NCBI GenBank assembly: GCA_052387335.1
Contig: JBQTJH010000066.1
Location: forward strand, 1 to 27,244
Length of the DNA: 27,244 nt
Reading direction: 5' to 3'
Source: Panacagrimonas sp052387335
GTDB lineage: Bacteria; Pseudomonadota; Gammaproteobacteria; Nevskiales; Nevskiaceae
Shown: piece after piece, positions 15,870 through 23,274 of the stretch
How the letters are laid out: each line of letters starts with the position of its first letter
How positions within the stretch are numbered: position 1 is the stretch's first letter
Notes under the pieces: generated by a model
Databases searched by the model: none
What the model was told of the DNA's origin: nothing
Seen by the model: the letters and a program-made list of their open reading frames with translations, nothing else
Position numbers and translations under genes: made by a program

Positions 15870-18749
15870 ATGAGATCCATCGAAGAACACGACCTGGGCA
15901 CCCCCGCACGGGAATCCGCGAAATTCGTGACCCTGACCATCGACGGTCAGCAGGTCACGGTGCCGGACGGCACGTCGGTGATGCGCGCCGCCGCGCTCGC
16001 GGACCTCAAGATCCCGAAGCTCTGCGCGACGGATTCGCTGCAAGCTTTCGGCTCGTGTCGTCTGTGCCTGGTGCAGATCGAAGGTATAAAGGGCTACCCC
16101 GCCTCGTGCACGACGCCGGTAGCGCACGGCATGAAAGTCACGACGCAGAACGACAAGCTCGCGCAGCTGCGCCGCGGCGTGATGGAGCTGTACATCTCGG
16201 ATCACCCGCTGGATTGCCTGACCTGCCCCGCGAACGGCCATTGCGAGTTGCAGGACATGGCCGGTGCCGTGGGGCTGCGCGAGGTGCGGTACGGATACGA
16301 AGGAGACAACCACGTTCATCGCTATGTGCCGGGCAAGGGTGAAGCGAACCCGCGCTTCGTGGAAAAGGACGAGAGCAATCCCTACTTCACCTTCGATCCG
16401 TCCAAGTGCATCGTCTGCTCGCGCTGCGTGCGCGCTTGTGACGAGCAGCAGGGCACCCTGGCGCTGACCGTGCAGGGGCGCGGTTTCGATTCGAAGATCG
16501 CGGCGAGCGTAGATGAGAGTTTCCTGTCTTCCGAGTGTGTGTCCTGCGGCGCCTGCGTGCAGGCCTGCCCGACGGCGACGCTCACCGAGAAATCCGTGAT
16601 CGCGAAGGGACAGGCCGCGCACAGCACGGTGACGACCTGCGCGTACTGCGGCGTCGGCTGCTCGTTCCGCGCCGAGATGCGCGGCGAGGAGATCATCCGC
16701 ATGGTGCCCAACGCGGACGGTCATGCGAATCACGGCCATTCCTGCGTCAAGGGTCGTTTCGCCATCGGCTACGCAACGCACCAGGATCGGATCACCACGC
16801 CGATGATTCGCGCGCGCATCAGCGACCCCTGGCGCGAGGTGAGCTGGGACGAGGCGATCAACCACGCGGCGGCGGAGTTCAAGCGTATCCAGTCGAAATG
16901 CGGCCGCGACTCGGTGGGTGCGATCACCTCCAGCCGCTGCACGAACGAGGAGGTCTACGTCGTGCAGAAGCTGGTGCGCGCCGCCTTCGGCAACAACAAC
17001 GTCGACACCTGCGCCCGTGTCTGTCACTCGCCGACGGGTTACGGCCTGAAGCAGACCTTGGGCGAATCCGCCGGCACGCAGACCTTCGATTCGGTTTGCC
17101 AAGCCGACGTGATCCTGGTGATCGGCGCCAATCCCACCGACGGACACCCGGTGTTCGCCTCGCAGATGAAACGGCGCCTCAGGCAGGGCGCAAAGCTGAT
17201 CGTGGCCGATCCGCGGCGCATCGATCTGATCCGCACGCCGCATATCGAGGCCGCGCATCACCTTGCGCTGCGCCCCGGTACCAACGTGGCGTTGATCAAC
17301 GCGCTGGCGCATGTCGTGGTGACCGAGGGGCTGGTGGAGGAAGACTTCGTGCGCGCGCGCTGCGAGGTGGAGTCCTTCGACAAGTGGCGCGCGTTCGTCG
17401 CGGAGCCGCGAAACGCGCCGGAAGCGATGGAAGCCGTGACGGGCGTTGCGGCGAGCGAGCTGCGTGCCGCCGCGCGGTTGTACGCCACCGCCGGCAACGC
17501 CGCGATCTACTACGGCCTCGGTGTCACCGAGCACAGCCAGGGTTCAACCATGGTGATGGGTATCGCCAACCTCGCCATGGCCACCGGCAACATCGGCCGC
17601 GAAGGCGTGGGCGTGAACCCGCTGCGCGGCCAGAACAATGTGCAGGGCTCCTGCGACATGGGTTCCTTCCCGCACGAGCTGCCCGGTTATCGCCACGTAT
17701 CGGACGATGCGGCGCGTGGCGCGTTCGAATCCGAGTGGGGCGTGAAGCTGTCGCCGGATCAGGGTCTGCGCATTCCGAACATGTTCGAGGCCGCACTGGA
17801 CGGGGAATTCAAGGGTCTCTACGTGCAAGGGGAGGACATTGCGCAGAGCGATCCGAATACCCAGCACGTCACTGCTTCGCTGTCTGCGATGGAATGTGTG
17901 GTCGTGCAGGACCTGTTCCTAAACGAGACGGCGAAGTTTGCGCACGTGTTCCTGCCCGGCAGCTCGTTTCTGGAGAAGGACGGCACCTTCACCAATGCGG
18001 AGCGGCGCATCTCGCGGGTACGCAAGGTCATGCAGCCGAAGTCCGGCGTGGGCGAGTGGGAGGCCACCGCGATGCTGTCTAAGGCGCTCGGCTACCCGAT
18101 GCACTACACGCATCCGTCCGAGATCATGGACGAGATTGCGCGGCTGACGCCCACGTTCGCCGGCGTGAGCTTCGACAAGATTGATCGCCTCGGCTCGATC
18201 CAGTGGCCCTGCAACGAGGCCGCGCCGGACGGCACGCCGCTCATGCACGTGGATGCCTTTGTGCGCGGCAAGGGCCGGTTCCTGGTCACCGAATACGTGC
18301 CGACCACCGAGAAGGTCAACGCAAAATACCCGCTGATTCTCACCACCGGGCGCATCCTGAGCCAGTACAACGTCGGCGCGCAGACGCGTCGCACCGCCAA
18401 CGTGACCTGGCACAGCGAGGACCGCATGGAGATTCATCCGCACGATGCCGAGGTGCGTGGGATCAGCGAGGGCGATTGGGTCGGTGTGACCAGCCGCGCG
18501 GGTGACACGGTGATGCGCGCCACGCTCACGGATCGCGTGCAGCCCGGCGTGGTCTACACCACGTTCCATCACCCCTTCTCGGGGGCCAACGTCATCACCA
18601 CCGAGAACTCGGACTGGGCGACGAACTGCCCGGAGTACAAGGTCACGGCGGTGCAGGTGGCGCGAGTGAGCCAGCCGTCGGAGTGGCAGAAGCGCTATCG
18701 CGAGTTCAGCGAGCGGCAGCAGGCGCTGCTGGATGCGGTGGTGAAGTAG
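15870..18749 (+). CDS. fdsA: NAD-dependent formate dehydrogenase alpha subunit (Mo-bisPGD catalytic subunit)
   Basis: 959 residues; oxidises formate to CO2 in the cytoplasm. The N-terminal NuoG-like part has a [2Fe-2S] ferredoxin domain (Cys52, Cys63, Cys66, Cys80), the His-Cys3 [4Fe-4S] site (His112, Cys116, Cys119, Cys125) and two ferredoxin-type [4Fe-4S] clusters (Cys180/183/186/190 and Cys223/226/229/233). The catalytic part starts with the [4Fe-4S] motif CAYCGVGC...Cys292. The Mo ligand is Cys385 followed by His386 in RVCHSPTG, within one position of the numbering known for Rhodobacter capsulatus FdsA. It uses cysteine, not selenocysteine. The ATG at 15870 is chosen; upstream in-frame starts lie in the repeat. 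The TAG stop abuts the palindromic element at 18750. Confidence 0.95.
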   Translation: MRSIEEHDLGTPARESAKFVTLTIDGQQVTVPDGTSVMRAAALADLKIPKLCATDSLQAFGSCRLCLVQIEGIKGYPASCTTPVAHGMKVTTQNDKLAQLRRGVMELYISDHPLDCLTCPANGHCELQDMAGAVGLREVRYGYEGDNHVHRYVPGKGEANPRFVEKDESNPYFTFDPSKCIVCSRCVRACDEQQGTLALTVQGRGFDSKIAASVDESFLSSECVSCGACVQACPTATLTEKSVIAKGQAAHSTVTTCAYCGVGCSFRAEMRGEEIIRMVPNADGHANHGHSCVKGRFAIGYATHQDRITTPMIRARISDPWREVSWDEAINHAAAEFKRIQSKCGRDSVGAITSSRCTNEEVYVVQKLVRAAFGNNNVDTCARVCHSPTGYGLKQTLGESAGTQTFDSVCQADVILVIGANPTDGHPVFASQMKRRLRQGAKLIVADPRRIDLIRTPHIEAAHHLALRPGTNVALINALAHVVVTEGLVEEDFVRARCEVESFDKWRAFVAEPRNAPEAMEAVTGVAASELRAAARLYATAGNAAIYYGLGVTEHSQGSTMVMGIANLAMATGNIGREGVGVNPLRGQNNVQGSCDMGSFPHELPGYRHVSDDAARGAFESEWGVKLSPDQGLRIPNMFEAALDGEFKGLYVQGEDIAQSDPNTQHVTASLSAMECVVVQDLFLNETAKFAHVFLPGSSFLEKDGTFTNAERRISRVRKVMQPKSGVGEWEATAMLSKALGYPMHYTHPSEIMDEIARLTPTFAGVSFDKIDRLGSIQWPCNEAAPDGTPLMHVDAFVRGKGRFLVTEYVPTTEKVNAKYPLILTTGRILSQYNVGAQTRRTANVTWHSEDRMEIHPHDAEVRGISEGDWVGVTSRAGDTVMRATLTDRVQPGVVYTTFHHPFSGANVITTENSDWATNCPEYKVTAVQVARVSQPSEWQKRYREFSERQQALLDAVVK

Positions 18750-18903
18750 AAGCAACGGCTAACGCAAAGGCGCAAAGGAAAAAGATGAATCAAAGGACGC
18801 AGAGAAATGGAAAGGGGGGTAGGCGCTGGCAGATAGCGCTATCCCCCTCCGATATCTTTGCGTTCTTTCTTTTTCCTTTGCGCCTTTGCGTTAGCCTTTG
18901 TTT
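18750..18903. repeat. 154-bp palindromic (MITE-like) element between fdsA and fdhD
   Basis: The left end starts AAGCAACGGCTAACGCAAAG, the same sequence and the same position relative to a TAG stop as at 15373. The right end, in reverse complement, starts AAACAAAGGCTAACGCAAAG. The arms share about 35 aligned bases with two differences before a short insertion (ATGAATC) in the left arm. The centre is a second imperfect stem (AGGGGGGTAGGCGCT against AGCGCTATCCCCCT). No gene lies inside, so it looks like a deleted, non-autonomous relative of the GxxExxY cassette. As RNA it would fold into one long hairpin within the operon transcript. Confidence 0.75.
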
Positions 18904-18918
18904 TCACGGCTCAAGCGC

Positions 18919-19710
18919 ATGAGCGCCCAGCCCCATTCGATCACCCAGGTCTGGCGAGAAGGCACGGCCACGCCCGATCACGTTGCCGAGGAAACCCCGG
19001 TCGCGCTGCTGTACAACGGCGAGCCACACGTGGTGATGATGTGCACGCCGGCCGATCTCGAAGACTTCGCGCGTGGTTTTTCGGTCACCGAGGGCATCGT
19101 CGAAAACGTGGCGGAAGTCGAGCGCGTCACGGTGACTGCGCTGGCCGAGCTTGGCGGCTACGAAATCGAGGTCGGCGTTCCGCCGCGCCGTGCAGCACTG
19201 CTCGCCGGGCGCGAGCGCAATCTGCAGGGCCGAACCGGCTGCGGGCTGTGCGGGGCCAAGGAAATCGCCGCCGCGATCCGGCCTGTGCGGCGCGTCGGCG
19301 CAGGCGGCACGATCAGCGTCTCTGCCGTGCGACGCGCGCTGGATGCCATCAAGAAACACCAGCCGCTCAATGCGGCCACCGGCGCCACGCACGCCGCGGC
19401 CTGGGCGACGCCGGATGGCTTGATTGTCGCCGCGCGCGAGGACGTGGGTCGGCACAACGCGCTGGACAAGCTGATCGGGCATTTGGTGCTGGCGGGAGAG
19501 AACCTCTCTCGCGGTTTTCTTGTGATCACCAGCCGCGCGAGCTACGAGATGGTGCACAAGGCGGCGAGCGTGGGCATGCCGGTGGTGGTGGCGATCTCGG
19601 CGCCCACGGCCTACGCGGTGAGAGTCGCGGAAGAAGCGGGTGTCACCCTGATCGGATTCGCGCGCGGCGATCGGCACGTCGTCTATGCCTGCCCCGGACG
19701 TTTGGCATGA
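18919..19710 (+). CDS. fdhD: Formate dehydrogenase accessory sulfurtransferase FdhD (FdsC)
   Basis: A 263-residue maturation factor that transfers sulfur to, and protects, the Mo-bisPGD cofactor before insertion into FdsA; it is not part of the finished enzyme. Visible signatures are the early EETPVALLYNGEPHVVMMCTP block, the sulfur-carrying Cys-x-x-Cys in TGCGLCG (Cys108, Cys111) and REDVGRHNALDK (173-184). The ATG at 18919 is 15 bases after the palindromic element and has no clear Shine-Dalgarno, so its translation may depend on how that hairpin folds. Its TGA overlaps the ATG of fdsD (ATGA). Confidence 0.93.
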   Translation: MSAQPHSITQVWREGTATPDHVAEETPVALLYNGEPHVVMMCTPADLEDFARGFSVTEGIVENVAEVERVTVTALAELGGYEIEVGVPPRRAALLAGRERNLQGRTGCGLCGAKEIAAAIRPVRRVGAGGTISVSAVRRALDAIKKHQPLNAATGATHAAAWATPDGLIVAAREDVGRHNALDKLIGHLVLAGENLSRGFLVITSRASYEMVHKAASVGMPVVVAISAPTAYAVRVAEEAGVTLIGFARGDRHVVYACPGRLA

Positions 19711-19931
19711 ACTCGGAACGTCTGGTGGCCATGGCCAACGACATCGGCAACTTCTTCGGCGGCGAGCCGCGGCCGGAGGATCGCGTCGCCGGTGTGCTGA
19801 ATCATCTCAAGCGCTTCTGGGATCCGCGCATGCGTCGGCAGATCCGCGCCTATGTCGAGACCGGCGGCACCGGTTTGTCGGATCATGTGTGTGCAGCGGT
19901 GATCGCACTCGATGCGTCGAACGAAGAATGA
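19707..19931 (+). CDS. fdsD: Formate dehydrogenase delta subunit
   Basis: A 74-residue acidic/helical protein of the FdsD family, with conserved LVAMANDIGNFF near the start and a VLNHLKRFWDPRMRRQI segment in the middle. FdsD is needed for active Fds assembly and associates with the complex. It starts in an ATGA overlap with fdhD and ends four bases before the CHSERSEE-type palindrome. It closes the canonical fdsGBACD gene order. Confidence 0.92.
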   Translation: MNSERLVAMANDIGNFFGGEPRPEDRVAGVLNHLKRFWDPRMRRQIRAYVETGGTGLSDHVCAAVIALDASNEE

Positions 19932-19935
19932 ACCC

Positions 19936-20015
19936 GTCATTTCGAGCGTAGCGAGGAATCTTCTGCCAGAGCCTGCGCGACTTTCGAGGAGATTCCTCGC
20001 TACGCTCGGAATGAC
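19936..20015. repeat. 'CHSERSEE'-type inverted repeat
   Basis: The left arm 19936-19961 (GTCATTTCGAGCGTAGCGAG onward) and right arm 19990-20015 are reverse complements over 26 bases with one difference, separated by a 28-base loop. The minus-strand translation would contain CHSERSEE and ARNDG, the peptide often seen as a spurious prediction from a widespread bacterial interspersed palindrome. It lies between fdsD and the NTF2-like gene, where it could stabilise or end the upstream transcript. Confidence 0.85.
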
Positions 20016-20052
20016 AGATTGACAAGACCTATAGGAAACCCGAAATCACACT

Positions 20053-20460
20053 ATGCAGGACGCAACGACCCAGCTGCTCAAGGACTACTACGCCGCGTTC
20101 AACCGCGCCGACTGGCCCGGCTTTCTCGCCATGCTCACCGACGACGTGATTCACGACGTGAACCAGGGTGGGCGCGAGGTCGGTCGCGCCGCGTTTTCCG
20201 CATTCATGGAGCGCATGAACCGCAGCTACGCCGAGCAGATCGCAGACATCCAGATCATGGTTGCGCCGGGCGGGGCGCGCGCGGCGGTGGAGTTCACCGT
20301 GTTCGGCAAGTACCTGAAAACCGACGAAGGGCTGCCGGAAGCGAAGGGCCAGACCTACAAGCTGCCGGGCGGTGCGTTCTTCGACATCCGCGACGGCAAG
20401 GTTGCGAGAGTGACCAACTACTACAACCTGCAGGACTGGTTGAAGCAGGTTGGCGCTTGA
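20053..20460 (+). CDS. NTF2-like / ketosteroid-isomerase-related protein
   Basis: 135 residues with the SnoaL/NTF2-like pattern: LLKDYYAAFNRADWPGFLAML, a TDDVIHDVNQGG strand-turn with Asp and His, then GGAFFDIRDGKVARVTNYYN near the C-terminus. It resembles the 'ketosteroid isomerase-related' subgroup (TIGR02096-like). The fold forms a small hydrophobic pocket used for many substrates, so no reaction can be assigned. Its stop overlaps the GNAT start (TGATG). It is the first gene of a three-gene block between formate dehydrogenase and FrmA. Confidence 0.82.
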   Translation: MQDATTQLLKDYYAAFNRADWPGFLAMLTDDVIHDVNQGGREVGRAAFSAFMERMNRSYAEQIADIQIMVAPGGARAAVEFTVFGKYLKTDEGLPEAKGQTYKLPGGAFFDIRDGKVARVTNYYNLQDWLKQVGA

Positions 20461-21050
20461 TGCAAGAGCTGCGCATTGATCTGCTACGAGGGCAGCAGAT
20501 TGAGTCACAACTCGAAGCGCTCGCCGCGCTGCGCATCGCGGTGTTCCGCGAATGGCCCTATCTGTATCAGGGCAGCGCCGACTACGAGAAGAAGTATCTC
20601 GATACCTACCTGCGCTGCCCGCGCAGTCTCGCAATCCTGGCCTGGGACGGAGCGCAGTGCATCGGCGCGTCCACCGTGCTGCCGCTGGCGGATGCGGAAG
20701 CGGCGGCGCAGGCGCCGTTCCGCGCTGCGGGCCACGACATCGAGCGCATTGACTACTTCGGCGAGTCGGTGATCCTGCGCAGCCATCGCGGGCGCGGACT
20801 GGGCGTGAAGTTCTTTGAACTGCGCGAGGCGCACGCGCGCGAGCAGAACCTGTCGGTCTGCGCGTTCTGCGCGGTGGAACGACCGGCCGATCATCCGGCG
20901 CGGCCGGCGGATTACGTGCCGAACGATGCGTTCTGGACCCGGCGCGGCTACGAGAAGCGGTGGGAGATACGCACGCAGTTCGACTGGCCGGATATCGGCG
21001 ACGCGCAGTCCACGTCCAAGGCGATGAGCTTCTGGATGCGCAGTCTGTGA
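20460..21050 (+). CDS. GNAT family N-acetyltransferase
   Basis: 196 residues. The acetyl-CoA binding motif A is clear: SVILRSHRGRGLGVKFFELREAHA (RGRGLG at 110-115), followed by the strand/helix LSVCAFCAVE and a late FWTRRGYEKRW block. The acceptor substrate is unknown. The ATG at 20460 shares bases with the NTF2-like stop, and the TGA at 21048-21050 overlaps the GTG start of the nitrilase gene, so the three genes are translationally coupled. GNAT and nitrilase domains are fused in some bacterial proteins (for example B. subtilis YhcX), which supports a joint function. Confidence 0.83.
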   Translation: MQELRIDLLRGQQIESQLEALAALRIAVFREWPYLYQGSADYEKKYLDTYLRCPRSLAILAWDGAQCIGASTVLPLADAEAAAQAPFRAAGHDIERIDYFGESVILRSHRGRGLGVKFFELREAHAREQNLSVCAFCAVERPADHPARPADYVPNDAFWTRRGYEKRWEIRTQFDWPDIGDAQSTSKAMSFWMRSL

Positions 21051-21934
21051 GCGCTTTCCTGGCCGCCGTTGCGCAGCACGCCGTCAGCCAGCCCGCGTCG
21101 TGGGCAGCGTTCGAGCAGGCGCTGACAGAGTCGGTGCAGGACGCGGCAGATCGCGGCGCGAAGCTGCTGGTATTCCCGGAGTACGCGGCGATGGTGCTTG
21201 CTGCGCTCTTCGGCGAGCCCACTCAGGCCGACCTGCAAGGCCAGCTGGGCGCCATGCAGACGCTGCGCGAGCGCTATGTGGAGCTGCATCGGCAGCTCGC
21301 GCGGCGCTTTGACGTTCATGTGCTCGCCGGCAGCTTTCCGTGGCAGCTTGACGACGGGCGTTTCGTGAACCGCGCCTGGCTGTGCGCGCCGTCCGGCGCG
21401 GCGGCATTCCAGGACAAGCAGATCATGACGCGCTTCGAGCGCGAGCAGTGGGGCATCGCCGCGGGCGAACCGCTCAAGGTGTTCCGCACGGCGCTCGGCT
21501 GCATCGGTATCGCGATCTGCTACGACTCGGAGTTCCCGCTGCTGGTGCGCGCGCAGTTCGAGGCCGGTGCAGAGCTGCTGCTGGTGCCGTCGTGTACGGA
21601 CGCGCTCGCCGGTTATCACCGCGTGAAAGTCGCAGCACAGGCGCGCGCGCTGGAATCACAATGCCATGTGCTTTTGTCGCCGCTGGTAGGCGAAGCATCG
21701 TGGTCGCCCGCCATTGATGTGAACGTGGGTGCGGCCGGGGTGTACGGTCCGCCGGATCGGGGATTCCCGGATGACGGCGTGATCGCGCAGGGCGTGATCG
21801 GCGAGTCGGGCTGGGTCTACGCGCAGATCGATCCGGCGGCGACGCACGAGGTGCGTCGCAACGGGCAGGTGCTGAACTTCAATCACTGGCCCGAGCAGCA
21901 TTCGTCTGCGCGGGTGGTCATCGAAACCATCTGA
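21047..21934 (+). CDS. Carbon-nitrogen hydrolase (nitrilase superfamily)
   Basis: 295 residues. The catalytic triad of the superfamily is visible: Glu45 in LLVFPEYAAM, Lys124 in FQDKQIMTRFE and Cys158 in IAICYDSEFP. No signal peptide, so it is cytoplasmic. Members hydrolyse amides, nitriles or carbamoyl groups, or run the reaction as amide transfer; the substrate is not evident. The GTG at 21047 overlaps the GNAT stop. frmA follows after 18 bases with its own AGGAGA, so the block probably continues into frmA on one transcript. Confidence 0.87.
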   Translation: MSAFLAAVAQHAVSQPASWAAFEQALTESVQDAADRGAKLLVFPEYAAMVLAALFGEPTQADLQGQLGAMQTLRERYVELHRQLARRFDVHVLAGSFPWQLDDGRFVNRAWLCAPSGAAAFQDKQIMTRFEREQWGIAAGEPLKVFRTALGCIGIAICYDSEFPLLVRAQFEAGAELLLVPSCTDALAGYHRVKVAAQARALESQCHVLLSPLVGEASWSPAIDVNVGAAGVYGPPDRGFPDDGVIAQGVIGESGWVYAQIDPAATHEVRRNGQVLNFNHWPEQHSSARVVIETI

Positions 21935-21952
21935 GAGAACAGGAGAGACACC

Positions 21953-23062
21953 ATGGACGTACGCGCCGCAATCGCACTGGAAGCCGGCAAGCCGCTGGTG
22001 GTGGACACCGTGCAACTCGACGGCCCCAAGGCTGGCGAGGTGCTGGTGGAGATCAAGGCCACCGGCCTGTGCCACACCGACAAGTACACGCTCTCGGGCG
22101 CGGACCCCGAAGGCATCTTTCCGAGCATTCTCGGGCACGAGGGCGCGGGCATCGTGGTGGATGTCGGGCCGGGCGTGACGACCTTGAAGAAGGGCGATCA
22201 CGTGATCCCGCTCTACACGCCCGAATGCCGGCAGTGCAAAAGCTGCACGAGCCACAAGACCAATCTCTGCACCGCGATCCGCGCCACGCAGGGCAAGGGC
22301 CTGATGCCGGACGGCACCAGTCGCTTCTCCTACAAGGGCAAGCCGGTGATGCACTACATGGGCTGCAGCACGTTCGCGAATTACACCGTCATGCCCGAGA
22401 TCGCGCTGGCCAAGGTTCGTGAAGACGCCCCGTTCGACAAGATCTGCTACATCGGCTGCGGCGTGACGACCGGCATCGGCGCGGTGCTGTTCACGGCCAA
22501 GGTCGAGGCGGGCGCGAACGTCGTCGTGTTCGGACTCGGCGGCATCGGCCTCAACGTGATCCAGGGCGCCAAGATGGTCGGCGCCAACATGATCGTCGGC
22601 ATCGACACCAATCCCGCGCGCGAACAGATGGCACGCGAGTTCGGCATGACCCACTTTGTGAATCCGAAGGACATCCAGGGTGATCTGGTTGCGCACATCG
22701 TCGAGCTGACTGGCGGCGGTGCCGACTACAGCTTCGAGTGTGTCGGCAACACCACGCTCATGCGCCAGGCGCTGGAGTGCTGCCATCGCGGCTGGGGCGT
22801 GAGCACCATCATTGGCGTGGCCGCCGCGGGTCAGGAGATCAGCACGCGGCCGTTCCAGCTGGTCACCGGCCGGCGCTGGCAGGGCACCGCCTTCGGTGGC
22901 GCGCGGGGGCGCACGCCGGTGCCGCAGATAGTGGACTGGTACATGGACAAGAAGATCGAGATCGACTCGCTGATCACGCACGTGATGCCGCTGGAACAGA
23001 TCAATCACGGCTTCGACCTGATGACGCGCGGCGAGTCGATTCGCGGGGTCGTGGTGTTCTAG
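21953..23062 (+). CDS. frmA: S-(hydroxymethyl)glutathione dehydrogenase / class III alcohol dehydrogenase
   Basis: 369 residues, the expected length. It oxidises S-hydroxymethylglutathione (formaldehyde plus GSH) to S-formylglutathione with NAD+. Catalytic zinc ligands are Cys40 (GLCHTDKYTLSG), His62 (GHEGAG) and Cys169. Structural zinc ligands are Cys92, Cys95, Cys98 and Cys106. The Rossmann motif GLGGIG is at 194-199, with Asp218 for NAD+ preference. AGGAGA precedes the ATG by about 7 bases. A strong terminator follows. The usual partner, S-formylglutathione hydrolase, is not next to it. Confidence 0.95.
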   Translation: MDVRAAIALEAGKPLVVDTVQLDGPKAGEVLVEIKATGLCHTDKYTLSGADPEGIFPSILGHEGAGIVVDVGPGVTTLKKGDHVIPLYTPECRQCKSCTSHKTNLCTAIRATQGKGLMPDGTSRFSYKGKPVMHYMGCSTFANYTVMPEIALAKVREDAPFDKICYIGCGVTTGIGAVLFTAKVEAGANVVVFGLGGIGLNVIQGAKMVGANMIVGIDTNPAREQMAREFGMTHFVNPKDIQGDLVAHIVELTGGGADYSFECVGNTTLMRQALECCHRGWGVSTIIGVAAAGQEISTRPFQLVTGRRWQGTAFGGARGRTPVPQIVDWYMDKKIEIDSLITHVMPLEQINHGFDLMTRGESIRGVVVF

Positions 23063-23090
23063 GCAGCCACGGCTACCTGCCAATGTGCCC

Positions 23091-23120
23091 AAGCCGGCTT
23101 CCTCGGAAGCCGGCTTTTTT
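23091..23120 (+). terminator. Rho-independent terminator after frmA
   Basis: AAGCCGGCTTCC, loop TC, GGAAGCCGGCTT: a perfect 12-bp stem running into six T residues (23115-23120). It should end the fds/frmA transcript. Confidence 0.93.
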
Positions 23121-23274
23121 GCGCCAGTGTCATCAGTAGGTTCCGCGGGCAAGCCCGATGCACGCGAGGGTACGTCCTAGGTTGTGGGGGATGGGGACGA
23201 ATTCCATAGTCCTCGCACGTCTCAAGACTCCCTGCTGGCTACGAACGGCGCATCCATGACCCGAGGCGGAATCC

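Noticed and set aside
15714..17534. A 606-codon minus-strand open frame opposite fdsA
   Set aside because: It is His/Arg/Ala-rich and lacks domains, an artefact of high GC at third positions. fdsA on the other strand has all cofactor motifs.
15870..18749. Selenocysteine in FdsA
   Set aside because: The Mo-ligand position is an ordinary Cys codon (RVCHSP); no in-frame TGA is present.
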